From the NCBI GenBank assembly GCA_019118645.1, contig DWYN01000110.1, positions 1-64,000 on the forward strand: a DNA stretch of 64,000 bases. The letters are read 5' to 3'. The position numbers were made by a program, and so were the translations under genes. Each line of letters begins with the position of its first letter. Position 1 is the first letter of the stretch. This document shows, piece by piece, positions 52,483 through 61,454 of this stretch. The stretch is from Candidatus Blautia excrementipullorum. GTDB taxonomy: Bacteria; Bacillota; Clostridia; Lachnospirales; Lachnospiraceae. The notes under the pieces are model-generated. The model worked only from the letters and a program-made list of their open reading frames with translations, was not told where the DNA came from and did no database searches.

Positions 52483-53589
52483 ATGGAAGAGAAAGCAGAA
52501 TTTGACAGAATAGAAGAGCTTCTGGAAAGCAAAATGGAATACTGGAGTTTTTCCGGGCTGCTGCAGAAAGTTTATAATGGGACGGAACCTGTTCAGAAAA
52601 GACTTTCCGATAAACTTTCAGAATATGACGGAGAAAAAAACAGGACGGCAGTGGAACGGAAAGTAAGGAACTGGCTTCACGACAGGAATATCCCTCAGAA
52701 AAGAGAAGAGCTTTTTAAGATCTGTTTCGCACTGGATCTGGATGAGGAGAAAACCAATTCCGTGCTGGGCGTTACGGCAGAAAACGGAATCCATTACCGC
52801 AATCCCAGAGAAGTTATTTATGCCTACTGCCTGCGCAGCGGCAGAGATTATCCAGAGGCGCAGAGGCTTGAGGAAAAACTCTGGAAAAAGAAATACGGGG
52901 ATCTTCCGGACCGGCGAAATATGACGGAATCGAAAAAGGAGGAGCTGCCGATGACGTTTTCTGTCAGGAATGATTTCAAACGTGTGCAGACCGAAAAAGA
53001 ACTGGAGGCATTTCTGGAGAAACGCAGAGAGAGCTTTGGGTATTTCCGCAATACCGCGTACAGAAAATTTGCCAAAATGCTTTCCCGTCTTTCTGTTCCG
53101 GGAGAATCCTGGCAGTATGGAATGCCAAGGGAACAGGATTACAGCGTGGATCAGATTGTAAATTACTATCTGCGCATGGGAGTTCCCTACGATAAAAAAT
53201 CTGAGAAGTACAGCAGAGCGGCGAAGCAGATTAAAAAGAAATGGCCGTCGCCTAAAAGCGTCAGGGAAATTCTTTCCGGAAGGCAGGATGTGGACAGGAA
53301 ATCCTTAATCCTTCTGTATCTTGTAACAGAAACAATAAGCGGTGAAAAAACGGAATCAAAAGACCAGGTGCGGGAGCATATAAACAGGATGAATCTGATG
53401 ATGACGGAATCCGGGATGCCTGTTCTGAATCCCCACAGTCCGTTTGATTATCTGATTCTGCAGGCTGTGAATGTCACAGACGACAATGAATATCCGGAAT
53501 TCAGGCTGGAGAGGATGCTTCACCGCATTTTTCATAAAAAGACGAACGTCGCTTATATCGCAGAGACAGAACGAAGAGACCCGGTGTGA
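52483..53589 (+). CDS. Uncharacterised helical protein, possible HTH regulator, beside kinase genes
   Basis: A 368-aa soluble, highly charged, mostly helical protein with no membrane segment. The N-terminal 115 residues contain RNWLHDRNIPQKREELFKIC and FALDLDEEKTNSVLG, which look like an XRE-type helix-turn-helix, and GIHYRNPREVIYAYCLRSGR follows. The C-terminal two thirds are rich in Lys and Glu, with no known domain. A DNA-binding or adaptor role is a guess from this and from its position upstream of two Ser/Thr kinase genes. The start at 52483 follows GTGGAGGATCCT; a GTG at 52471 is in frame. Confidence 0.7.
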   Translation: MEEKAEFDRIEELLESKMEYWSFSGLLQKVYNGTEPVQKRLSDKLSEYDGEKNRTAVERKVRNWLHDRNIPQKREELFKICFALDLDEEKTNSVLGVTAENGIHYRNPREVIYAYCLRSGRDYPEAQRLEEKLWKKKYGDLPDRRNMTESKKEELPMTFSVRNDFKRVQTEKELEAFLEKRRESFGYFRNTAYRKFAKMLSRLSVPGESWQYGMPREQDYSVDQIVNYYLRMGVPYDKKSEKYSRAAKQIKKKWPSPKSVREILSGRQDVDRKSLILLYLVTETISGEKTESKDQVREHINRMNLMMTESGMPVLNPHSPFDYLILQAVNVTDDNEYPEFRLERMLHRIFHKKTNVAYIAETERRDPV

Positions 53590-53591
53590 GG

Positions 53592-53618
53592 AAAAATTTC
53601 CCGTACCGGGATTTTTTT
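53592..53618 (+). terminator. Terminator after the 368-aa gene
   Basis: TTTCCCG pairs with CGGGAT around a 3-nt loop, with flanking A and T runs (AAAAA and TTTTTTT). It separates this gene from the kinase unit. Confidence 0.8.
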
Positions 53619-53659
53619 AGATGCGGAAAAAAGTTGCCGTACAAAAAGCAGGGGCCGGG

Positions 53660-53665
53660 TATAAT
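53660..53665 (+). promoter_or_regulatory. -10 box upstream of kinase gene 1
   Basis: A perfect TATAAT (53660-53665) lies 49 nt before the kinase start. The nearest -35-like hexamer, TTGCCG (53634-53639), is 20 bp away, which is long. Confidence 0.45.
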
Positions 53666-53714
53666 AAAACTATTATTCTTTTGCCGGAAAAACGGTAAGC
53701 AGGAGGAAACGCAT

Positions 53715-55607
53715 ATGGATGAGAGAAAATATCTGCCTGAGAATTACGCTCTGAAGAGCCGGAACAGGATTTATTATATTGACCATTATATCGGCGGAGG
53801 TTCCAATTCCGTTGTTTATCAGGCGTGGTACAGAGATACACTGATGCCTGAGCATATACATACGGTTCTGGTAAAAGAACTTTATCCTTTTGACGGATAC
53901 CATGAGATAACCAGGGACGAGACTATGGCTCTGGCAGTACCGGAAGGGTCAAGGCAGTTTTTTGAAGAACATAAAGCCAGTTTCCTTCTGGGAAACCAGG
54001 CGCATCTGATGCTTTCTTCGGAAGCGAGGGGACATATTGCGGAAAATCTTGATTCCTTCGAGATGAATCATACGCTTTATACGGTGCTGACGGCGCGCGG
54101 AGGAGATGTGTTGTCCAGAATGAAGGAACTGAGTCATTTTCCGACGCTGACAGACGCGGCGGACTGCTTTCGGAGTTTATTGCAGGCTCTGAGACCTTTT
54201 CACAATCACAGACTGCTTCATCTGGATATCAGCCCGGACAATATATTTCTGCTTTCTCCGGACGAAGAAGGGGGCTTTCCCACAGAGGTTCTTCTGTTGG
54301 ATTTCAACAGCGTATATTCCATGGACAAAAAACTGCTGAACGAGTGTCAGTATTATCTGGGAAAGAGTCCTTATATGGCGCCGGAAGTGATCCTTCATCA
54401 GGAGGAAGCTCTGGGCCCCTGGACGGATATCTATTCGGCCTGTGCAGTCTTTTATGAGATCCTTTCAGGGGAAAAACTGCCGGAAGACAGGGAGCTTCTG
54501 GATACGGAGGAGCTTCTCTCCCCATATTCCGGGATCCTGCTCCATGAGAAGGAAAGCGCGGCAAAAAGGGTGAACAGTATCCTGAAGAAAGGTCTGGAGG
54601 TTCTTCCTGCTTTGAGATATCAGAATGTGCCGGAAATCCTGGAGGATCTTCAGGAACTGCAGGATATTCTCCGGGGAGCCTTAAGGATACGGATGAGCGA
54701 GGAAGGAGGCCGGCAGCCGGAAGAAGAGAGACGGCCTCCCCGTCCCGCCAGATGGAAAAGAACGGCTGCGGCGGTTGTATTCATGGGAATCGGAGCGGCC
54801 ATCGCAGTTCCGGCGACTATGCAGTATCTGAATCAGCCCTTGGAGAATACCGAGCTGGATCTGACACATTTCCCTCTGGAAACAGATGATTCCGTTGTTC
54901 TGACAGAGCATGACGTCAGGTATCCCCTGAAAGACGGAATCCTGACTTTACAGGTCAAAGCAGAATCTGCGGTGCGGGCCATGCTGAAAGACTATCGTCA
55001 CGAAAGGGACGAGAGTGAAATATTTGAGACATACTCTATTTTTACGTTCTACAGTGGGAAAGGGGATAAAAGAGGATGGCAGTACGCGGGACTGACATAT
55101 GACTTTTTTGATACGGAAGATAACCGGATGCATATGGTGCTGCCTTTTCAGGATACCAACGATTTTGATCTGGATTATATCGGCGTTGTTTTTCAGAATT
55201 TTAACTATACGGAAACCGCAGCGATCCTGGATATCGAAACCTGCCGCCTCACAGACGGCGATGGGAACAGTTATGAGATTACAGATCTGATCGGAAGCCA
55301 TCTTCTGTTTTTTGACGAGGAACATTTCCAGCAGAACCTGATCACCATGCAGAGTCAGGATTTTGTGACTACTTTTGAGGATATAAAGGGAGGAGAGCTG
55401 GTGGTGGACGCGGCGGTCTGCTTTCTGGAGCCTGTTATGGATGTAAAATGGGAAAGCGAGGATCCGAAGATCGCCTCCGTGGATAACCGGGGACGGATTA
55501 AAGGAGTGAGCCAGGGATGGACAAGGCTCACCGGAACGTTTACAGATAAGAATACAGGAGAGACAAGAACGACACAGATGATGGTGAATGTTACGGCGCA
55601 GCCGTGA
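53715..55607 (+). CDS. Transmembrane Ser/Thr kinase with an extracellular Big-2-like domain
   Basis: A 630-aa protein. Residues about 15-320 form a eukaryotic-type kinase: glycine loop GGGSNSVVYQ, Lys K54 in VLVKEL, catalytic loop HLDISPDNIF with D171, and metal-binding D196 in DFN, where DFG is usual. The catalytic loop has HLD, not HRD, so this is a non-RD type. KSPYMAPEVI is the activation-loop end. A basic proline-rich stretch precedes one membrane helix (about 350-370). The external part of about 255 residues ends in a Big-2-like fold (DVKWESEDPKIASVDNRGR). It starts at 53715 after AGGAGGAAACGCAT. It probably senses an external signal and phosphorylates cytoplasmic FHA-containing partners. 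Confidence 0.86.
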   Translation: MDERKYLPENYALKSRNRIYYIDHYIGGGSNSVVYQAWYRDTLMPEHIHTVLVKELYPFDGYHEITRDETMALAVPEGSRQFFEEHKASFLLGNQAHLMLSSEARGHIAENLDSFEMNHTLYTVLTARGGDVLSRMKELSHFPTLTDAADCFRSLLQALRPFHNHRLLHLDISPDNIFLLSPDEEGGFPTEVLLLDFNSVYSMDKKLLNECQYYLGKSPYMAPEVILHQEEALGPWTDIYSACAVFYEILSGEKLPEDRELLDTEELLSPYSGILLHEKESAAKRVNSILKKGLEVLPALRYQNVPEILEDLQELQDILRGALRIRMSEEGGRQPEEERRPPRPARWKRTAAAVVFMGIGAAIAVPATMQYLNQPLENTELDLTHFPLETDDSVVLTEHDVRYPLKDGILTLQVKAESAVRAMLKDYRHERDESEIFETYSIFTFYSGKGDKRGWQYAGLTYDFFDTEDNRMHMVLPFQDTNDFDLDYIGVVFQNFNYTETAAILDIETCRLTDGDGNSYEITDLIGSHLLFFDEEHFQQNLITMQSQDFVTTFEDIKGGELVVDAAVCFLEPVMDVKWESEDPKIASVDNRGRIKGVSQGWTRLTGTFTDKNTGETRTTQMMVNVTAQP

Positions 55608-55616
55608 GTTTTGCCG

Positions 55617-55662
55617 CAGATACAGCCGGAACAGGGAATGCTGTTCCGGCTGTATCTGTTTC
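55617..55662 (+). terminator. Terminator after kinase gene 1
   Basis: CAGATACAGCCGGAACAG (55617-55634) pairs perfectly with CTGTTCCGGCTGTATCTG (55641-55658). The T tract is short (TTTC), but the stem is very strong. Confidence 0.7.
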
Positions 55663-55752
55663 ACGGAAGATTCTTCGTATATATGAAGAACAGAAGTTGT
55701 CTGACTTATAAATAAACGGAAAAAAGATGCCGGATGTTAAAAATAAGAATGA

Positions 55753-55758
55753 TATAAT
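55753..55758 (+). promoter_or_regulatory. -10 box upstream of kinase gene 2 operon
   Basis: A TATAAT hexamer lies at 55753-55758, about 65 nt before the kinase start. No good -35 box is present at 16-18 bp. It could start the operon that runs to the window end. Confidence 0.45.
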
Positions 55759-55824
55759 AATGCAACATTAAAGAGATATTGCAATTTTTTCTGCCTGTCC
55801 GGAAAAAGAAAGAAAGGAGACAGA

Positions 55825-57861
55825 ATGAGCGAAAAGAGATGTATTAATTGCATGAAAATAATTCCTCCGGGAACGGAAAAATGTCCTTATTGCGGATTCG
55901 AAGAGGAGTATTATCAGGCGGAGGTATATCAGCTTCCCATCGGTTCCGTACTGGAGGAACGCTATCAGATCGGCAGGGTGATCGGCGAGGGCGGCTTTGG
56001 CGTTACCTATATCGGATGGGATAATAAATTTAACCAGACGGTCGCCGTAAAAGAATTTTACATAAAAGGGATCGTGAGTCGCTTTAACACAGTTTCCTAT
56101 TCGCTTACCTTACATAAAAAGAGCGACGAGGAGCAGTATCAGAAATCGCTGTTTAAGGTGGAGCAGGAGGCGAAGATTCTGAAACAGTTTGCCTCCTGCC
56201 CGGGAATCGTCCGGGTGGAGGATTTTTTCCGGGCGAATAATACGGTATATATTGTAATGGAATATGTGGAAGGCCTGAGTCTCCGGGAATACTGCAAACA
56301 GAACAGAGGGAGACTGGACGGCGGCGCCTGTCTGGAAATGTTCCGTTCTCTTATCGAGGCTTTGTATGAGGTGCACAAGCGAAAGATCATCCACCGGGAT
56401 ATCAGTCCGGATAATATCATGGTGCAGAAGGATGGAACACTGAAACTGCTGGATTTCGGCTCCGCCCGTTCCACGGACTACTCTACAACGTCTGTTACCG
56501 TAAAATATGGATATGCTCCGCTGGAACAGTATCACGCGGATGAAAGGAATCAGGGCCCGTGGATAGACGTTTACGCTCTTTGCGCCAGCATATACTACTG
56601 TCTCACCGGAAACCAGATGCAGGATTCCCAGCTCCGCCGTCCGGAAGAAGATATCTGGACAGACGCCGGAGAGTTTAAGCTTTCAAGAACAGAGAGGGAG
56701 ACTCTGCGTAAGGGACTGCAGTTGGATTACCGGGAACGCCTCCAGTCTATGGACGAATTATATTTCGGCCTGTATGGAAAACATCTGGATAAAAGCCAGA
56801 CAGAACCCCGCAGGGAAAATCAGCGGAAGGGAGTTTCTGAAAAGAAAAAAATATCTCACGGGAAAGAAAAGATTTCCCCGAAGAATAAAATGAAAAAGAA
56901 GCCGGAAAAATCCGGTGGGAAATGGGTAAAGCGGATTGTTCCGGCAGCTCTGGTTCTTATCCTTTCAGGAACAGCCCTGTACCTGGTTCTCCACAGAAAT
57001 GATACGGAAGGCAGCGCCGTGAAAAATACAGAAGAGACGGAAGAACTGACTACATGGGCGCGCATGGATGAGACGGAAGAAACAGGAGATACCGACGGAA
57101 CGGAAGAGACAGAAGAGACAGGGGATACCGGCGGAACGGAAGAGACAGAAGGGACAGAGAATTCCGGAGTAATGGAAGAGACGAAAGGCGCGGAAGAACC
57201 GCCGGAAGAAGGGACTGACGGAGAGCCGGAGGCAGAGCAGATATTTGACTCTCAGGAGATAATACGAATAAGCCGGTTGAATGATAAACAATACAAAGAG
57301 ACACAGATAGCGTCCAGTAAACAAAATGATGCGGAAACAGACAGTATGTCCTGGACAGACGAAGAAGGCAACGTTTATACTGCCGAAAAGCAAAAAAACG
57401 GAAGGCCGGACGGTCAGGGAACCTGCAGTTATGCCAATGGAGATTATTTTGTAGGTCAATGGGTGAATGGTGAAAAATATGACGGCACGTTTCAAATGGC
57501 AGACGGCACCATATATGAGGGCGCCTGGGGAGAGAACGGTTATGCCGAGAGCGGTACGATCTACTATACCGATGGAAGTGTTTATCAAGGAAAATGTCTG
57601 TATACAGCGTCCGGTGAGTTAAAGCCGGATATGTCCGGCTTATGGTATTTCTCCCGGAATGACTCCCAGAGAAGAGAGAGCTTTCAAGGAGAAGATTTTC
57701 ATCTTTGGGGGCATCTGGGGTTAGAAAATGAGATTGCCGGTACCCTGTATTACACAGACGGGACTACAGAAACCGGGAAATGGAAGCTTGCGGAGCCGGG
57801 AAATCAGGAGAATCTGTCTGTGACTGAGCTTATGAGCGGTCCATGGACGAAAATATCTTAG
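55825..57861 (+). CDS. Zinc-ribbon Ser/Thr kinase with extracellular MORN repeats
   Basis: A 678-aa protein. Residues 1-25 form a zinc ribbon (C6, C9, C20, C23). A full kinase domain follows (about 45-310): G-loop VIGEGGFGVTY, K76 in VAVKEF, D192 in HRDISPDN, D210 in DFGSARS, and KYGYAPLEQY in the activation segment. A basic Lys-rich linker leads to one membrane helix (about 371-391). The exterior has a tandem-repeated acidic Glu/Thr/Gly linker (about 400-470) and then MORN-like repeats such as YANGDYFVGQWVNGEKYDG, MADGTIYEGAWGENG and YTDGSVYQGKC. It heads a closely spaced operon with radical SAM, methyltransferase and FHA-ABC genes. AAAGGAGA precedes the start. Confidence 0.88.
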   Translation: MSEKRCINCMKIIPPGTEKCPYCGFEEEYYQAEVYQLPIGSVLEERYQIGRVIGEGGFGVTYIGWDNKFNQTVAVKEFYIKGIVSRFNTVSYSLTLHKKSDEEQYQKSLFKVEQEAKILKQFASCPGIVRVEDFFRANNTVYIVMEYVEGLSLREYCKQNRGRLDGGACLEMFRSLIEALYEVHKRKIIHRDISPDNIMVQKDGTLKLLDFGSARSTDYSTTSVTVKYGYAPLEQYHADERNQGPWIDVYALCASIYYCLTGNQMQDSQLRRPEEDIWTDAGEFKLSRTERETLRKGLQLDYRERLQSMDELYFGLYGKHLDKSQTEPRRENQRKGVSEKKKISHGKEKISPKNKMKKKPEKSGGKWVKRIVPAALVLILSGTALYLVLHRNDTEGSAVKNTEETEELTTWARMDETEETGDTDGTEETEETGDTGGTEETEGTENSGVMEETKGAEEPPEEGTDGEPEAEQIFDSQEIIRISRLNDKQYKETQIASSKQNDAETDSMSWTDEEGNVYTAEKQKNGRPDGQGTCSYANGDYFVGQWVNGEKYDGTFQMADGTIYEGAWGENGYAESGTIYYTDGSVYQGKCLYTASGELKPDMSGLWYFSRNDSQRRESFQGEDFHLWGHLGLENEIAGTLYYTDGTTETGKWKLAEPGNQENLSVTELMSGPWTKIS

Positions 57862-57919
57862 GATTTCTGAATGAGGATCCATATACGGAAGAAATACAGA
57901 CACAAGGAGATCATACATA

Positions 57920-59395
57920 ATGAAAGCAGACAAAACACACTATCAGGATCTGAGAGAAAGGGCCGCGGAACGGTTCCGCCAGATTGAACGGCTCCAGGAA
58001 CAGGGACTGATCTGTAAACAAGGGGATTTTGTACCGTCCGTACACTATCCTCCCATTACCCGCTACCCGGATGTGACGGAGGATTTTATCCTGAAGGATT
58101 ATACCATGCCGGAGGACGGAATGATGGATATCTACGTCCACTTTCCTTTCTGCGCCCAGAGATGTCTTTTCTGCCATTATCCCGGCAAGGTCGGTCCCCA
58201 GGAGGAAGAAAAGGAGAAATATGTAACTTATCTGGAACGGGAAATGGATCTGTATCTGGAAAAACTGGGAGAACAGAAGCTGAAGCCCCGTTCCATACTC
58301 ATAGGAGGGGGAACGCCCACGTATCTTTCGCCAAAGCTTCTGGAACGTTTTTTGGGTTATTTTGCCAGACGGGTGGATTTTTCGAGATGCCGCCAGTTTA
58401 ATTATGATCTTGATCCCATGTCCCTGATCGGAGACGAGGGAAAAGAAAAAATGGAGATCATGAAAGCTTACGGCGTGGACAGACTTACCATAGGGTTCCA
58501 GTCCCTGGACGATCAGGTGCTTCATATTATGAATCGCGGCCACGGCGCCGCCCAGGCAGTGGAGTCTCTTTACGCCGCGTCAGAAATGGGATTTGATACA
58601 AATATAGAATTTATTTACGGGCATCCGGGCCAGACTTTTGAAAACTGGGTGGACGTTGTGGAGGAGGCGGTAAAGCTTCCGGCAGATGAGATCCAGCTTT
58701 ACCGTCTGAAGGTGCAGGCTTATGGGGATATGCAGGGAGCTGTGATCCAGAACAGAACGAAAGCGGGGAAGACTCCTATTCCGGATTTTCAGGAAACCAT
58801 GATGATGAAACAGGCCGCGCTGGACATTCTGACAGAAAACGGCTATCACGAAAATCTCCGCAGAGTTTTTTCCCGGCAGAGCAGGATATATTCCCACTAT
58901 GCCTACAACCAGTGCTGTAATCTTTACGATCAGATTGGTTTCGGGATCACGGCGTTCAGCAGTTTCCGCGACCGTTTCGCGCTGAACACGCAGCATTTTA
59001 AAGAGTATTATGAAAAGCTGGACCATGGTCTGCTGCCGGTAAACCGGGGATATGTGCGGGACAGGGAGCAGCAGGCGAGGTGGGCGCTGATCCTTCCGCT
59101 GAAAAACCGTGACGTGCGGAAAAAAGATTATAAAAAGATCACGGGCCTGGAACTGGATCAGGTATTTACCGAAAAGCAAAAATATCTTACAGAAGCGGGA
59201 CTTCTGGAGGATACGGAGAAAAAGCTGTCTCTGACGGAGCTTGGAAAATTTGTAGCAGATGAGGTGGCGGAACAGTTTAACAGTGTGGAATTCCTTCCGT
59301 TTCCGGAGAAGGATTATGCAGACGGGGTTCTGAATCCTTACAGAAACAACAGAAGAGAAGATGTGCTGGGAGGTGAGGCGGTTGAAACAGATTGA
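57920..59395 (+). CDS. Radical SAM enzyme, HemN/HemW-like
   Basis: A 491-aa radical SAM protein. The 4Fe-4S cysteines are C78, C82 and C85 in HFPFCAQRCLFCHYPG (CX3CX2C). IGGGTPTYLSPKLL, the glutamate-region strand DLDPMS, RLTIGFQSLDDQVLHIMNRGH and IEFIYGHPGQTFENW are HemN/HemW family segments. HemN-like proteins decarboxylate coproporphyrinogen, carry heme (HemW), or methylate or cyclopropanate metabolites with a second SAM. No heme genes are nearby, and a methyltransferase gene overlaps its 3' end, so I favour a modification role. AAGGAG precedes the start. The gene overlaps the next by 14 nt. Confidence 0.88.
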   Translation: MKADKTHYQDLRERAAERFRQIERLQEQGLICKQGDFVPSVHYPPITRYPDVTEDFILKDYTMPEDGMMDIYVHFPFCAQRCLFCHYPGKVGPQEEEKEKYVTYLEREMDLYLEKLGEQKLKPRSILIGGGTPTYLSPKLLERFLGYFARRVDFSRCRQFNYDLDPMSLIGDEGKEKMEIMKAYGVDRLTIGFQSLDDQVLHIMNRGHGAAQAVESLYAASEMGFDTNIEFIYGHPGQTFENWVDVVEEAVKLPADEIQLYRLKVQAYGDMQGAVIQNRTKAGKTPIPDFQETMMMKQAALDILTENGYHENLRRVFSRQSRIYSHYAYNQCCNLYDQIGFGITAFSSFRDRFALNTQHFKEYYEKLDHGLLPVNRGYVRDREQQARWALILPLKNRDVRKKDYKKITGLELDQVFTEKQKYLTEAGLLEDTEKKLSLTELGKFVADEVAEQFNSVEFLPFPEKDYADGVLNPYRNNRREDVLGGEAVETD

Positions 59396-61454
59396 ACTGG
59401 ATGTGAGTACAAAGCGTTCCCTGATCCATCTGGGAAGCCTGGACTCTTTTGATATTACTGAGGGAGGGAAAAAGGCGGGCAGATGTATTTTAGAATATCT
59501 GGAGGAGGGAAATCCGGAGCGGCTGAAAAGAGCTGTGCAGATCTATGAGGAGCTGATTCCAAACGAGAATTTCGGCGGGGAATATACAGCTCTGGAATGG
59601 CTGTGCAAGCTCTGGCTGGCGCCGGAGGAAGAACAGAAACGGATGCTTTCTTATCCGCCGGTCAGAGGATTTTACGAGCTTCTTGCGGAAAATGATTTTT
59701 TTCATCTGAAATGGTATATCCGCCGAAAGTATCATTTCGTAGAGATCCACCGGAAAGATCTTGAGGCGAAGGCCCAGCTCCGTTTTCTGGAGGATTTTAT
59801 TCTTTTCGGAAATCCGGACCGGGAACGCTGGGAAAAGGTGAGGGAAAATATCGCGCGTCTGCCTCTTCGCAGAGGAATGCGTATCGCCGACGTGGGAAGC
59901 GGGCCGGGATATTATTCCTTCAAATTCGCGGAGCTTATCGGGGACGATGGAATGGTCTATGCCATTGAGACAAATCCCAGGCATCTGGATTACCTCAGAA
60001 GCTATATCGCAAAAAACAGGATTCCCAATGTAACTGCGGTGACAAGCAGTTTCCAGGGCATCGGCCTTTCGCCGGATGTCAGAGTGGATATGGTGTTTAT
60101 CTGTTCTCTTTATCACAATGTTTACGCTGCGTTTACAGACGAGGAGAGGGATTCCTTTGTACAGAGCATACGGAGAGCTCTCCGTCCCGGAGGAACGCTG
60201 GCGGTGGTGGACAATGATCTGGTAGAGGACAGCGAGCTGCCGTATCATGGCCCCTATATTGCAAGAGAACTTCTTTTGAGCCAGCTTTATTACTATGGAT
60301 TTGAACTGAAGAAACAATATCAGTTTACTCCTCAGAGATATGTATTGATCCTGGAAAAAAAAGAGGAACTGCCGGCGCAGGATCCTCTGAATCACGCTTC
60401 TTTTCAGGATGAGAAAAAGGAGAAGATCAAAGTGACCAGTTCTTCCTCTCTGGTCCGGTACCGGATCATCGGTACATCCACTTCCGGTTTTACCTGGAAT
60501 GGGAAACGTCTTGCTCTGAAACTCTCCAGAGGACTGGAAGAAAACAATGCCCACCTGATCAGGGAGACGGCTGAAGAGTACGGGATCCTTATGAGAAAAG
60601 AGCGGATCGGAGACGAATATACGGCTCTTTTGTGGTTCTGCCAGATGTTTCTTATGAAAGACGAAGAAAGGCGGAAGATCCTGGAAGATCCGATGGTCAG
60701 AGATTACTGGCATTTTTTTGCGGATGAGGATTACTCTGTGATGAAAGCGTATCTGCGGAACAAATACAATTTCCGGGAGCCTCTGAGCGAAGAGGAGACG
60801 CCGGGAGTTCTGGAAACAGAGGAGCCGGATATTTCTTTCGGGGTTCTGAATGAGTGGAGTGAATATCTGACTTTTAACAATCCCAACAGGTATCTGTGGG
60901 AGGATACCGGCCGTATGCTGGAATATCTGGATATCCGGGAAGGAGAGACTGTGGCGGATATCGGATGCGGAAGCGGATATTTTTCCTGGCAGTTCTCCAA
61001 AGCGGTGGGAAAAAACGGAACGGTGTTCGCTACGGAGATCAATCCGGAGGCGCTGTCCTGGGTGGAGAAGCTGAACCGGGAGTGCGAGACCAGGATCGTT
61101 CCCCGGACTGGAGCTCTCAATGATGTATGTCTGGAAGAAAATTCTGTGGATACCATGTTCCTCTGTTCTATGTATCACGCGACGTATATTGCGTCGATTG
61201 AGTTTGTAAGGGAAGAATTTATCCGCAGCATGCAAAAAAGCATCCGTCCCGGCGGCCGTCTGTATGTTGTGGATAATGATATTACACCAAGAGGAGAACC
61301 GGCATATTTCGGGCCGGGCATCTGCCGGGAACTGGTAATCGCCCAGCTTGAGAGATATGGCTTTGTACTGGAGGATGTCCGGCAGTTTGTTCCCCAGAGA
61401 TATGTACTCAGATTCCGTAATAAAAAACAGGAGGGAACAGGCCTATGTATCTGA
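59382..61454 (+). CDS. Internally duplicated SAM-dependent methyltransferase
   Basis: A 690-aa protein consisting of two similar halves. Each has a helical N-domain (EYTALEWLCKLWLAPEEEQK in the first, EYTALLWFCQMFLMKDEERR in the second) followed by a class I methyltransferase. Motif I is at D170 (DVGSGPGYYSF) and D526 (DIGCGSGYFSW). Motifs IV-VI include VFICSLYHNVYAAF against MFLCSMYHATYIAS and LAVVDNDLVEDSELPYHGPY against LYVVDNDITPRGEPAYFGPG. Both halves end in a strand with PQRYVL. Both SAM sites look intact. The start is TTG at 59382 (GGGAGG eight bases upstream), inside the radical SAM gene. Its substrate is unknown. Confidence 0.82.
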   Translation: MKQIELDVSTKRSLIHLGSLDSFDITEGGKKAGRCILEYLEEGNPERLKRAVQIYEELIPNENFGGEYTALEWLCKLWLAPEEEQKRMLSYPPVRGFYELLAENDFFHLKWYIRRKYHFVEIHRKDLEAKAQLRFLEDFILFGNPDRERWEKVRENIARLPLRRGMRIADVGSGPGYYSFKFAELIGDDGMVYAIETNPRHLDYLRSYIAKNRIPNVTAVTSSFQGIGLSPDVRVDMVFICSLYHNVYAAFTDEERDSFVQSIRRALRPGGTLAVVDNDLVEDSELPYHGPYIARELLLSQLYYYGFELKKQYQFTPQRYVLILEKKEELPAQDPLNHASFQDEKKEKIKVTSSSSLVRYRIIGTSTSGFTWNGKRLALKLSRGLEENNAHLIRETAEEYGILMRKERIGDEYTALLWFCQMFLMKDEERRKILEDPMVRDYWHFFADEDYSVMKAYLRNKYNFREPLSEEETPGVLETEEPDISFGVLNEWSEYLTFNNPNRYLWEDTGRMLEYLDIREGETVADIGCGSGYFSWQFSKAVGKNGTVFATEINPEALSWVEKLNRECETRIVPRTGALNDVCLEENSVDTMFLCSMYHATYIASIEFVREEFIRSMQKSIRPGGRLYVVDNDITPRGEPAYFGPGICRELVIAQLERYGFVLEDVRQFVPQRYVLRFRNKKQEGTGLCI

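Noticed and set aside
57061-57240. Repeated acidic codons in kinase gene 2, considered as a CRISPR-like or minisatellite element
   Set aside because: The repeats are in frame, few and encode a Glu/Thr/Gly linker. No spacers or cas genes are present.
59490-61235. 581-codon open frame on the - strand
   Set aside because: It lies entirely within the methyltransferase gene, whose sense frame has conserved SAM motifs and a duplicated structure. The antisense translation has no recognisable motif and reflects codon bias.
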